From UBA3792 sp045114775 (GTDB lineage Bacteria; Bacillota; Clostridia; Christensenellales; CAG-138): a DNA stretch of 64,000 nucleotides. Position numbers and translations under genes: made by a program. Shown here one piece after another: positions 8,235 to 16,152 of this stretch. Position 1 is the first letter of the stretch, and the number at the start of each line of letters is the position of its first letter. The stretch lies in NCBI GenBank assembly GCA_045114775.1, contig JBGULC010000010.1:62001-126000 (forward strand), given 5' to 3'. The notes under the pieces were generated by a model. The model made no database searches. It was not told the origin of the DNA and saw only the letters and a list, made by a program, of their open reading frames with translations.

Positions 8235-8921
8235 ATGCCGTACGGAAACAGCGCGCTGTCCGTCCGCATTGCGGACAGGCTTGCCGAGATGATCGTGCAC
8301 GGGCGATTCCAACCGGGCGACAAGCTGCCCAACGAGCCCGCGCTTGCCGACGAGCTCAGTGTGAGCCGGACGACGCTCCGAGAAGCGCTCAGGATCCTTT
8401 CCACCCGCGGCCTGGTCGAGGTGCGCCGCGGCGTCGGCACGTTCGTGACCGAGAGCCGCAGCGTGCATGTCGATTACGACGTCCTGAAGATCCAGAACAC
8501 GAACGTGAACACGAAGGACCTCTACGAGATGCGCCTCATGTTCGAGCCGCAGGCGGCGTATTACGCCTGCCTTCGCGCAAGCAACGACGAGCTCAACGAG
8601 ATCTTCCGCTGCTGCGAGCTGAACGAGCAGATGATCCGCTCCGCGGATCCGCAGTGGGACGAGACCGAGCAGAAATTCCACAACGCGATCGCGTCCGCCA
8701 CGCACAATCCCTTCATCACGGCGCTCCTGCCGATCTTCAACCGCGCCATCCACCACGGCATCCTCCTCGCCAACGAGGCGCCGGAGGTCGCCGAAATGAC
8801 GCTGCACGATCACCGCGTTCTGACGCAGTACCTCAAAGAACGCAACCCCGAGGGTGCAAAGACCGCCATGCAGCTGCACATCATCAACACGATGCGCGCG
8901 TTCCACATTCCGCTCGATTAG
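8235..8921 (+). CDS. GntR-family transcriptional regulator, FadR/FCD subfamily
   Basis: A 228-residue DNA-binding regulator. The N-terminal winged helix (about residues 5-70) carries the typical PGDKLPNEPALADELSVSR and RGVGTFV wing. The rest (about 85-225) is an all-helical FCD ligand domain with conserved Asp/His positions (YEMRLMFEP, FHNAI, DHRVL) that bind a metal and carboxylic acids. An in-frame ATG three codons upstream is only two bases from the GGAGG, so the ATG at 8235 (11 bases away) is preferred. It is divergent from ilvE and its 3' end overlaps the convergent CoA-transferase by four bases. The two TGTCnGACA palindromes at 14.16-14.19 kb are of the type this subfamily binds, so it may control the oxidoreductase operon (inference). 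Confidence 0.9.
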   Translation: MPYGNSALSVRIADRLAEMIVHGRFQPGDKLPNEPALADELSVSRTTLREALRILSTRGLVEVRRGVGTFVTESRSVHVDYDVLKIQNTNVNTKDLYEMRLMFEPQAAYYACLRASNDELNEIFRCCELNEQMIRSADPQWDETEQKFHNAIASATHNPFITALLPIFNRAIHHGILLANEAPEVAEMTLHDHRVLTQYLKERNPEGAKTAMQLHIINTMRAFHIPLD

Positions 8922-10447
8922 TAGACGAGCAGATTTTCAGCGACTTCGACCTTGAACGGAAGCAGATCCAGGATCTGCTTCTTTACGTCTACGCCCTTAC
9001 GGACTTCCGAAAGGATCAGGCCCTTCTCGCCGAGCTTGAAGACGCAGCGCTCGGTCACGTACGTGACCTCCTGCTTGTTGTCGTGCGCGTTCTGCGCCGA
9101 GAACGAGAGCGCCGTGACGTGCTCCGCAAACTTCAGGAACTTGCCTTCCCTGACGATCTTAAGACCCTCTTCGGTGTCCTCGATCTCCAGCCCGCCGGCG
9201 GAGAACGTCGTGCAGAACACGACCTTGTGCGTGAACTGCGTGATGTTGATGAATCCGCCGATGCCGCTTAGTTTCTTCGGGTGATAATGCCCGTTGACGT
9301 TGCCCTCGCCGTCGACTTCCAGCGCGCCGATGAAGCAGATATCCAGCCCGCCGCCGTCGTACAGATCGAACTGTTCGGCGGTGGTGCAGCACGCCTGCGC
9401 GCCCATTGCGGCGCCGAAGGCGAACCCGCCCGCGGGCAGGCCCTTCATGGAGCCCGCCTCGACGGTCAGCGCGACCTTAGAAAGTATGCCGCTCTTTGCC
9501 GCTTCGACCGCGACGAACTCCGGCGCGCCGACGCCGATGTTCACGACGTGACCCGGCTTTAATTCCTTTGCCGCGCGCTTTGCGATGAGACGCTTTGCGA
9601 GGTCCTTCGGATCCTCCTTCGCGTTCTCCTTGACGTAGGCTTCGAGCTGTTCGTCCGTCATGGGCACGTCGCCCGCGTAGCGCGGATCGGAGCCCTTGAT
9701 GCCCTGGATCTGGTCCTGCTCGGGGCAGACGCAGATGTAGTCCACGAGCACCGACGGGATCACGACCTCGGTCGGACGGCGCGGCGTGTCGAGCTTGCGC
9801 TTGACCTGCACGATGACCTTGCCGCCGCAGCGTTTCGTAAGCTGCGCGATCGAAAGCGCGTCGCCGATGACCGGCTCGTCCTCCCAGGAGATGTTGCCCA
9901 GAGCGTCCGCGCTGGAGCCCTTCAGAAGCGCGACGTCGGGACGCGGCGTTGCGTACTTCAGGCGCCGCTTGCCGTCGATCACGATCTCCTCGACCAGCTC
10001 CTGCTTCGATTGCTCGTTCAGCTGATAGCCCTTGTACTTCGGATCGACGAACAGATTCAAGCCCGCGTCGGAAATGTAGTACGGATGCCCCGCCGCGCCT
10101 GCGCGCACCGCGTGCGACATGACGCCGAACGGCAGGTTGTAGGCCTCGATCTTGTTTTCAAGGATCATCTTCGCCGTGTCGGGCATGGAGCCGTAGTGCG
10201 ACATGATGACGGTCTTGACGCCGCCGAGCGGGACGATCTTTTCGCAGGGCTGGCCCGGGAGCCACCCGCCGAGGCCCGCGGTGCAGTAGAGCGTGAGGTC
10301 TTTGGGATGCCCCTCGGCTTCAAACCGCTCGTTCAGCGCGATCGAAAGCTGCTCGGCGTTGTTCATACCCAAAAAGTTGTTGTAGATCAGGCAGTCTCCG
10401 TCCCGGATCAGCCGGACTGCCTCCGCGGCAGAAATAAACTGTGCCAT
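8918..10447 (-). CDS. Acyl-CoA:carboxylate CoA-transferase (family I, fused subunits)
   Basis: A 509-residue single-chain CoA-transferase. The alpha-like half is residues 1 to about 240; the beta-like half is about 290-509. The catalytic Glu330 is in TVEAG, followed by the GLPAGGFAFG oxyanion region. Family members move CoA between short acyl-CoAs and acetate, propionate or 3-oxoacids. Here it could release branched-chain acids from the acyl-CoAs made by the nearby oxidoreductase, conserving the thioester energy as acetyl-CoA or a similar product (inference). AAGGAG lies six bases before the ATG ending at 10447. The longer open frame runs into a repeat and is rejected. Confidence 0.9.
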   Translation of the reverse strand: MAQFISAAEAVRLIRDGDCLIYNNFLGMNNAEQLSIALNERFEAEGHPKDLTLYCTAGLGGWLPGQPCEKIVPLGGVKTVIMSHYGSMPDTAKMILENKIEAYNLPFGVMSHAVRAGAAGHPYYISDAGLNLFVDPKYKGYQLNEQSKQELVEEIVIDGKRRLKYATPRPDVALLKGSSADALGNISWEDEPVIGDALSIAQLTKRCGGKVIVQVKRKLDTPRRPTEVVIPSVLVDYICVCPEQDQIQGIKGSDPRYAGDVPMTDEQLEAYVKENAKEDPKDLAKRLIAKRAAKELKPGHVVNIGVGAPEFVAVEAAKSGILSKVALTVEAGSMKGLPAGGFAFGAAMGAQACCTTAEQFDLYDGGGLDICFIGALEVDGEGNVNGHYHPKKLSGIGGFINITQFTHKVVFCTTFSAGGLEIEDTEEGLKIVREGKFLKFAEHVTALSFSAQNAHDNKQEVTYVTERCVFKLGEKGLILSEVRKGVDVKKQILDLLPFKVEVAENLLVY

Positions 10448-10484
10448 AAAATTCTCCTTTTTCATGCGGCTTTGCCGCAATTCA

Positions 10485-10700
10485 TGTCCAAAGGACCGTT
10501 CATGCGCGAAGCGCAATTCATCGACAACCCTTCCGTCAGCCTGCGGCTGCCACCCTCCCTTGCACAGGGAGGGCAAGAGTTCCTCGGCTCCCTTGTGGAT
10601 AGTACGCGCGGGAAGCGCGCGATCTACTGCAGCAACGAAGCGCAGCGGAGTGTTAAAAAGGGAGCTGTCACCGATAGGTGACTGAGGGATTGTCATTACG
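10485..10700. repeat. Intergenic repeat cluster (families A and B)
   Basis: Contains two variable-stem hairpins: CAGCC-GCA-GGCTG (read on minus, between GGGAGGGTGG and ACGGAAGGG) and GTCACC-GATA-GGTGAC (between GGGAGCT and TGAGGGATTGTC). Family B (ACGCGCGGGAAGCGCGCGAT..AACGAAGCGCAGCGGAGT) lies between them. Confidence 0.65.
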
Positions 10701-10771
10701 TCATCAGGCATATCGCGTCCCGTCAGGGACATATCGCGCCGTCAGGTGCAATTCATGCCGACAGGCAATTC

Positions 10772-10811
10772 ATAAAAACCGCAGGGGCTGCCGAGGGCGT
10801 CGGCAACCCCT
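10772..10811 (-). terminator. Terminator of the oxidoreductase operon
   Basis: On the minus strand GGGGTTGCCGA pairs with TCGGCAGCCCC, followed after four bases by TTTTT. It lies just after the last subunit gene. Confidence 0.8.
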
Positions 10812-10821
10812 TATGTATGCT

Positions 10822-11361
10822 TTATTCTTCGATGCAGGACGCGCCGCGCAGGAGCGCTTCACGGTTCAGCGGAATGAGCTTCGCTTTCTTCTCGCCGAGC
10901 TTCTCAAGAAGCGCCGCAAGGACGGTCTCTACCTCGACGCACTTGGACTTGCCGAGGTACGCGCCGAGCATGATCATGTTGCTGACCTTGCTGTTTCCGA
11001 GCTCCGCCGCGATCTCCGTGCAGGGCACATAGTACGCGTTGACGTCGGTGCGCTTGACCTTGATGTCGATCATCGAGCTGTTGACGAAGATCGAACCGCC
11101 GGGAACGACCTTATCCTCGAATTTCTCGAGGGACGGACGGTTCATGACGATCAGAGACGTCGGACGCGTCACGAGCGGGGAGTCGATCTCCGCGTCGGAC
11201 AGCATGACGCTGCAGTTCGCCGTGCCGCCGCGCATTTCGGGACCGTACGACGGGATCCAGGAGGTGTTCTTGCCCTCCATCATACCGGCTGCCGCCAGGA
11301 GCTGACCCATCAGCAGAACGCCCTGTCCGCCGAAGCCTGCGAAAATATTTCTCTCAACCAT
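10822..11361 (-). CDS. 2-oxoacid:ferredoxin oxidoreductase, gamma subunit
   Basis: A 179-residue subunit of the POR/VOR/KOR family. It begins with the typical GFGGQGVLLMGQLLA and has PSYGPEMRGGTANCSV, both fixed in gamma subunits, which help bind CoA and hold the complex together. Last gene of the operon; two bases separate it from the beta subunit. The enzyme oxidatively decarboxylates a 2-oxoacid to acyl-CoA and reduces ferredoxin in the cytoplasm. The exact substrate cannot be read from this chain. Overall subunit style is that of VorB-type branched-chain or 2-oxoglutarate enzymes. Confidence 0.93.
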   Translation of the reverse strand: MVERNIFAGFGGQGVLLMGQLLAAAGMMEGKNTSWIPSYGPEMRGGTANCSVMLSDAEIDSPLVTRPTSLIVMNRPSLEKFEDKVVPGGSIFVNSSMIDIKVKRTDVNAYYVPCTEIAAELGNSKVSNMIMLGAYLGKSKCVEVETVLAALLEKLGEKKAKLIPLNREALLRGASCIEE

Positions 11362-11363
11362 GG

Positions 11364-12098
<735 letters not shown>

Positions 12099-12101
12099 GG
12101 T

Positions 12102-13169
12102 TTACGCCCTCCTCATCTGCATAATGCGCTCGGCAATATCCTCCGCAGCCGGGATGATGCTGCCGCCCTTGCCCATGTACTCCACGGGCTTCAGACCATT
12201 GACCGCAAGACGGATGTCCTCGACCATCTGGCCGTTGCTGATCTCGACTGTGAGGCCCGCCTTGACGCTACTTTGCGCGAAGACCTCGTGGACCTCCTTC
12301 GTCGGGAACGGCCACAGGGTGATCGGACGGATGAGGCCGGCCTTGATGCCGTTCTCCTCGAGGATGCGGACCGCCGCTTTGCAGACGCGCGCGACCGTGC
12401 CGTACGCGCAGAGGATGTATTCCGCGCCCTCGGTGTGGTACTTCTCGACCATGACTTCCTTCTCGCGGATCACGTCATAGCGCGCGTTGAGGCGCGTCAT
12501 GAGGCCGTCCAGGTCCTCGGTCTCGATGTACAGCGAGTTGATGACCGCACGGGGACGGGTGCCCTTCGGATCCCAGCCCTGCGCCGCCCACGGCTTCTCG
12601 GGCATCGTGGGATTCGGGTTCATGTGCAGCTCGACCGGCTCCATCATCTGGCCGATCAGACCGTCGGCGAGGATGATGACGGGGATGCGGTAATTGTCCG
12701 CCAGATCAAACGCGTGGGGCATCATGTCGACCGTCTCCTGGATGGAGGAAGGCGCGATGACGATGCTGCGATAGTCGCCGTGACCGCCGCCCTTGACCGC
12801 CTGGAAGTAGTCGCCCTGGCTCGCCTGGATGTTTCCGAGACCGGGGCCGCCGCGCATCATGTTGACGATCACGCACGGAACCTCCGCGCCCGCGATCGTG
12901 GAAATGCCCTCCTGCTTCAGAGAAATGCCCGGGGAGGAGGAAGACGTCATAACACGCGCGCCCGCGCCGCCTGCGCCGTAGACCATGTTGATCGCGGCGA
13001 GTTCGCTCTCCGCCTGCAGGAAGCATCCGCCCACCTGCGGCAAACGCAGAGACATGTACTCGGGGATGTCGTTCTGCGGCGTGATCGGGTAGCCGAAGAA
13101 GTAACGGCAGCCCGCCTGGATGGCCGCTTCGGCGATCGCTTCGCAGCCCTTCATCAGTTTCTTAGCCAT
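12102..13169 (-). CDS. vorB: 2-oxoacid:ferredoxin oxidoreductase, alpha subunit (VorB type)
   Basis: A 355-residue alpha subunit. FGYPITPQNDIPE is the domain I signature, then TSSSSPGISLKQEG and MRGGPGLGNIQASQGDY, and a domain II from about residue 240 (GAEYILCAYGTVAR). The length and the absence of a fused gamma domain agree with the VorB/KorA group, often annotated as 3-methyl-2-oxobutanoate dehydrogenase. The nearby ilvE and CoA-transferase support branched-chain substrates; 2-oxoglutarate remains possible. Eleven bases downstream of the ferredoxin gene. Confidence 0.92.
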   Translation of the reverse strand: MAKKLMKGCEAIAEAAIQAGCRYFFGYPITPQNDIPEYMSLRLPQVGGCFLQAESELAAINMVYGAGGAGARVMTSSSSPGISLKQEGISTIAGAEVPCVIVNMMRGGPGLGNIQASQGDYFQAVKGGGHGDYRSIVIAPSSIQETVDMMPHAFDLADNYRIPVIILADGLIGQMMEPVELHMNPNPTMPEKPWAAQGWDPKGTRPRAVINSLYIETEDLDGLMTRLNARYDVIREKEVMVEKYHTEGAEYILCAYGTVARVCKAAVRILEENGIKAGLIRPITLWPFPTKEVHEVFAQSSVKAGLTVEISNGQMVEDIRLAVNGLKPVEYMGKGGSIIPAAEDIAERIMQMRRA

Positions 13170-13180
13170 ACTGTTCCTCC

Positions 13181-13384
13181 TTATTTCTCGATCTCAATGG
13201 CAACGTCCGGGCAGGTTCTTGCACAGGACGCACAGGCGATGCAGGCCTCCGGATGCACGACCTCAACGGCAAAATAGCCCTTGGTGTTCAGATGCTTCGA
13301 AATGGCCAGCACGTCTTTGGGACATGCACGCACGCAGAGCCCGCAGCTCTTGCATGCGTCTTCGTGAATGGTAACTTTGATCAT
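13181..13384 (-). CDS. 2-oxoacid oxidoreductase delta subunit (2x[4Fe-4S] ferredoxin)
   Basis: A 67-residue ferredoxin-like subunit. Cluster I ligands: Cys11, 14, 17, with Cys21; cluster II: Cys48, 51, 54, with Cys58. It passes electrons from the TPP site of the beta subunit to free ferredoxin. It lies directly before the alpha subunit, the usual order delta-alpha-beta-gamma. The start is the ATG ending at 13384. Confidence 0.95.
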   Translation of the reverse strand: MIKVTIHEDACKSCGLCVRACPKDVLAISKHLNTKGYFAVEVVHPEACIACASCARTCPDVAIEIEK

Positions 13385-13420
13385 GGCATTTCCTTTCTTT
13401 CCGAATTTGGTTTTTTATGA

Positions 13421-14137
13421 TTAAAGTCCTTCCTTTAAGAACTTATCCCAGCTTCTGTGCATGTACACCGTGACCGGACGCCGGACGCCGATGTACCGTT
13501 CCTCAAGCCCGTGCTCCTTCGCGTACGCGTCGAAGTCTTTGAGCACCTCCGGAAGCCCGAAGGTCCCGAAAACCGGGATCCCGGTGCGCTCCGAAAGCGC
13601 CTTACAAAGCTCGTAGCCCTCGACGAGGTGCGTATGATCCGTCTCCCCCGCGAGGTTCGCGTTGTTCACAAGCCCCGTCACCGAAAGCCGCGAAACGAAC
13701 TGGATCTTCTCGAGCGTCGCATACGCGCTCTCAAGGTCCGCCGCCGTCGGCCGCATGGGATTTAAGATGAACAGAACGTGCAGGTTTTCCTTCGGGATCC
13801 TCATAAAATGCGGCTTATACTGCCCCAGCGCGACCGAGCCCACGTGATCGCCGCCGACGTCGAAAAAAACGCTTCCCTCTCCCGGCGTAAACGCAGCGTA
13901 TACGCGGGCGGAAAGCGACAGGATTTCGATCTTATCCAGGGCGAACGGGGGCATAATGAGCTCGACGCCGGCGGGCGTCAGAACGTCGCCGCGCTCGCTG
14001 GTGCGAAAATACGGATTGATGACGTCGAGGTCGACGAGCGTACAGGGACCCTGCTTCGCGGCGGCGATCGCCATGTTCAGCGCCAGCTCGCTTTTTCCGC
14101 TGCCGAACGCACCGAGCAGAACCCAATAATCCTTCAT
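13421..14137 (-). CDS. P-loop ATPase (ParA/MinD-like) heading the oxidoreductase operon
   Basis: A 238-residue cytoplasmic protein with a Walker A GAFGSGKS (residues 9-16), a DLDVINPYFRTS switch region, and FFDVGGDHVGSVALG as Walker B. This is the SIMIBI/CobQ-CobB-like nucleotide-binding fold. It has no transmembrane segment. It is first in the operon, 36 bases before the ferredoxin, and shares the promoter at 14.2 kb. Its role is unknown. Similar ATPases help insert or mature metal cofactors, so a chaperone role for the iron-sulphur/TPP complex is a guess based only on position. The small gap to the next gene may contain the next ribosome site. Confidence 0.8.
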   Translation of the reverse strand: MKDYWVLLGAFGSGKSELALNMAIAAAKQGPCTLVDLDVINPYFRTSERGDVLTPAGVELIMPPFALDKIEILSLSARVYAAFTPGEGSVFFDVGGDHVGSVALGQYKPHFMRIPKENLHVLFILNPMRPTAADLESAYATLEKIQFVSRLSVTGLVNNANLAGETDHTHLVEGYELCKALSERTGIPVFGTFGLPEVLKDFDAYAKEHGLEERYIGVRRPVTVYMHRSWDKFLKEGL

Positions 14138-14159
14138 ACGCGGTCATACCTCTCTTAAG

Positions 14160-14190
14160 TTGTCAGACAACCGTTCAAAGGTGTCCGACA
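14160..14190 (-). promoter_or_regulatory. Two FadR-type operators, centres 21 bases apart
   Basis: TTGTCAGACAA (14160-14170) and TGTCCGACA (14182-14190) are each palindromic around one base and match the TGTnnnACA pattern bound by FCD-type GntR regulators. Spacing of about two helical turns puts both on one face. They lie just downstream of the -10, where a bound repressor would block early transcription. Confidence 0.7.
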
Positions 14191-14198
14191 TCAATGGT

Positions 14199-14227
14199 AT
14201 TGTATCAAAACCGCATAAAAAAGTCAA
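14199..14227 (-). promoter_or_regulatory. Promoter of the 2-oxoacid oxidoreductase operon
   Basis: On the minus strand TTGACT (14227-14222), 17 bases, TACAAT (14204-14199). Near-consensus and followed by the twin operators. Confidence 0.85.
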
Positions 14228-14331
14228 TCGGGATTTGTGTATATTATCCCGGTTTCACCGCATCTTTTTCCGTCCTCTTCCCCCGGCGACGATTCTGCCG
14301 CAGGGGGATCTTTGCGCGATCCGCCGGCGCG

Positions 14332-14357
14332 CAAAAGAGGGAGCGTCGCCGCTCCCC
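14332..14357 (-). terminator. Terminator of the LRR lipoprotein gene
   Basis: On the minus strand GGGAGCG-GCGA-CGCTCCC followed by TCTTTT, 15 bases after the stop codon. Confidence 0.7.
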
Positions 14358-14371
14358 CCGTGCTTTTGTTG

Positions 14372-15850
14372 TCAGTCCGCGTAGCGGTATGAAAGACCGT
14401 TTTCCTGTGCGTACTGTTCCGCGTAGGAATTGCGATAAACGGTAAACTCCGCTGTGCACATGCCGAACGCTTTGCGGCCGATCACCGTTTCGCCCTTTCC
14501 GATCGACACCCGCTTCAACATAGTATCCGCTGCGCTTGCGTATTCCAGCATGCCGCTGTGCAGGATCGAATCGCCGTCCCCGATCTCGATCTCGGTCAGA
14601 GAACAGGTGAACGCGCACGAGGCGATGATCACATTGCCCGGCAGGACCAGTTTTTCGTTCTGAATGATGCAGCCGGAATAGGGTCCGATCCGGCGAATGC
14701 TCTTCGGCAAAACGATTTCTCCTGTTCCATAGAAAGCATGCGTGCCGATCTCTTTGACGTTGTCCGGGATTGCATAATCTCCCTCAGTCCTAACCGAAGC
14801 ATAGTCGCCGATGATCTCCGTTTCCGCCGGTAGCGTAGTCGGGTTATTATATCCGATGCCGCAGATCACACGCTTATCCGCCTTGCTGTACAGAACGCCG
14901 CCCGTAATCTCGAAAGCCGTGTTGCCGGGCGACAGCTCATACTTCTTGTCGTACCCGAACGGATTGACGCCGATCTCTTTGACGCTGTCCGGGATTGAAA
15001 AGGCTATATTCCCCCACATTCCTGACAATCCATAGAAAGCAAAATCGTCGATGATTTTCGTCCCGTCCGGTATTTCGCACACAAGGGCTTCACGTCTTCT
15101 CGACCTGTTGTTGATCTCTTCCCAGTACTTGTCGTATTCGACGATGATCAGACGCTGCTCCCGCTTGTCGAACAGAAAGCCGTCCCGCATCTCGAAATAC
15201 GGATTGTCCTCCGCGACTGTGATATGCTTCATTCCTTGGCGGCAAAACGGATTGTGCCCGATCGTTTTCACGCTTGCCGGGATCGTGATCTCCCAAGAGC
15301 ATACCTGAAAATGTGAGAGCGCATAATCCTCGACGATCTCGGTCCCTTCCGGGATTCGTTCGCCCTCCGCGGCCGCAAACGCAACGATCAGGCGCTTCTC
15401 CCGCTTATCGAACAGAGCGCCGTCCTGAATCTCGAGCGTCGGGTGCGTATCGGAAACGACGATCCCGCCGTAACCTGCCTCGCTGAACGGATTGCCCTCG
15501 ATCCTCGTGATGCAGTCGGGGATGGTAACGGATGGCGTATACATTAGCATACCGTATTCTTCATCCCGGAACGCGTTTCGTCCAAGGGCCGTGACCGTAT
15601 GCCCGTCGACCTTCTCCGGCAGAACAAGCGTATGAGAAATCGACAGGTTGACGCAGCAGTCGAGCATAGCCGTGCCGTCTGCTTGCAGATGATAATACCA
15701 GGCGTATTCGTCCCGGGCCTCCGCGCCGTCGATCGTAACCGATTCTGCAAGTACGGTCTTTGCAGCCGACGCATTCTTTGTCCTCTTCTTTCCGCAGCCG
15801 AGCGGCAGCAGAAGCAGGGCGACGAGCAGCAGGCATACGAATTTTTTCAT
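14372..15850 (-). CDS. Leucine-rich-repeat (BspA/LRR_5 type) lipoprotein
   Basis: A 492-residue secreted protein. The signal peptide ends in LLPLGC, so Cys19 should be lipidated and the protein anchored outside the membrane. The rest is built of irregular LRR_5 units with the pattern IPxxVKxIGxxxF (for example ITIPASVKTIGHNPF and FSIPDSVKEIGVNPF), separated by stretches with DGxLFDKRExRLI. BspA-like proteins of this kind are abundant in gut anaerobes and bind surfaces or other proteins; the ligand here is unknown. AAGGAG lies ten bases before the ATG ending at 15850. Single gene with its own terminator. Confidence 0.85.
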   Translation of the reverse strand: MKKFVCLLLVALLLLPLGCGKKRTKNASAAKTVLAESVTIDGAEARDEYAWYYHLQADGTAMLDCCVNLSISHTLVLPEKVDGHTVTALGRNAFRDEEYGMLMYTPSVTIPDCITRIEGNPFSEAGYGGIVVSDTHPTLEIQDGALFDKREKRLIVAFAAAEGERIPEGTEIVEDYALSHFQVCSWEITIPASVKTIGHNPFCRQGMKHITVAEDNPYFEMRDGFLFDKREQRLIIVEYDKYWEEINNRSRRREALVCEIPDGTKIIDDFAFYGLSGMWGNIAFSIPDSVKEIGVNPFGYDKKYELSPGNTAFEITGGVLYSKADKRVICGIGYNNPTTLPAETEIIGDYASVRTEGDYAIPDNVKEIGTHAFYGTGEIVLPKSIRRIGPYSGCIIQNEKLVLPGNVIIASCAFTCSLTEIEIGDGDSILHSGMLEYASAADTMLKRVSIGKGETVIGRKAFGMCTAEFTVYRNSYAEQYAQENGLSYRYAD

Positions 15851-15974
15851 AAATGTGTTCTCCTTTGTTGTTTGTACACAGTATAGACGCCGTAAGTCTC
15901 TTTCCGGTTTGACGAAAAGCGTAAATTATCCGAAAAAACGGCGTGAACCCGCGGAGGACTGGCAATGCCCGTCC

Positions 15975-16140
15975 CTGCGGAGTCGGCGGCGGGACGCCGG
16001 GGACTCTCCACTCCGCTTCCGCTTCGTTACAGGGGTAGTTCGCGCGTCGCCATCTCCCCTATGGGCCGTCGGTGCAAATCCACCCGCCCTTGTGAGGGAG
16101 GGTGGCGGGCGAAGCCCGTCGGGAGGGTAGTTATCGCGCC
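15975..16140. repeat. Intergenic repeat cluster between fbp and the LRR gene
   Basis: CCGCTTCGTTACAGGGG..TCGCGCGTCGCC is a family B piece. It is followed by CCACCCGCCCTTGTGAGGGAGGGTGG, the variable stem CGGGC-GAA-GCCCG and TCGGGAGGGTAGTT (family A). The gap holds no gene. A -10-like TATACT for the LRR gene lies near 15880. Confidence 0.65.
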
Positions 16141-16152
16141 GCCCCGCGTCCG

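Noticed and set aside
10447..10732. Longer N-terminus for the CoA-transferase
   Set aside because: The extension is encoded by a copy of the intergenic repeat, and a good ribosome site precedes the ATG ending at 10447.
12273..13277. A 334-codon open frame on the plus strand opposite the oxidoreductase alpha subunit
   Set aside because: It is the Arg/Asp/His-rich shadow of a conserved gene in GC-rich DNA and has no ribosome site or protein-like pattern. The same applies to other long antisense frames, for example 4635-5846, 30506-32386, 33505-35382 and 38425-39750.
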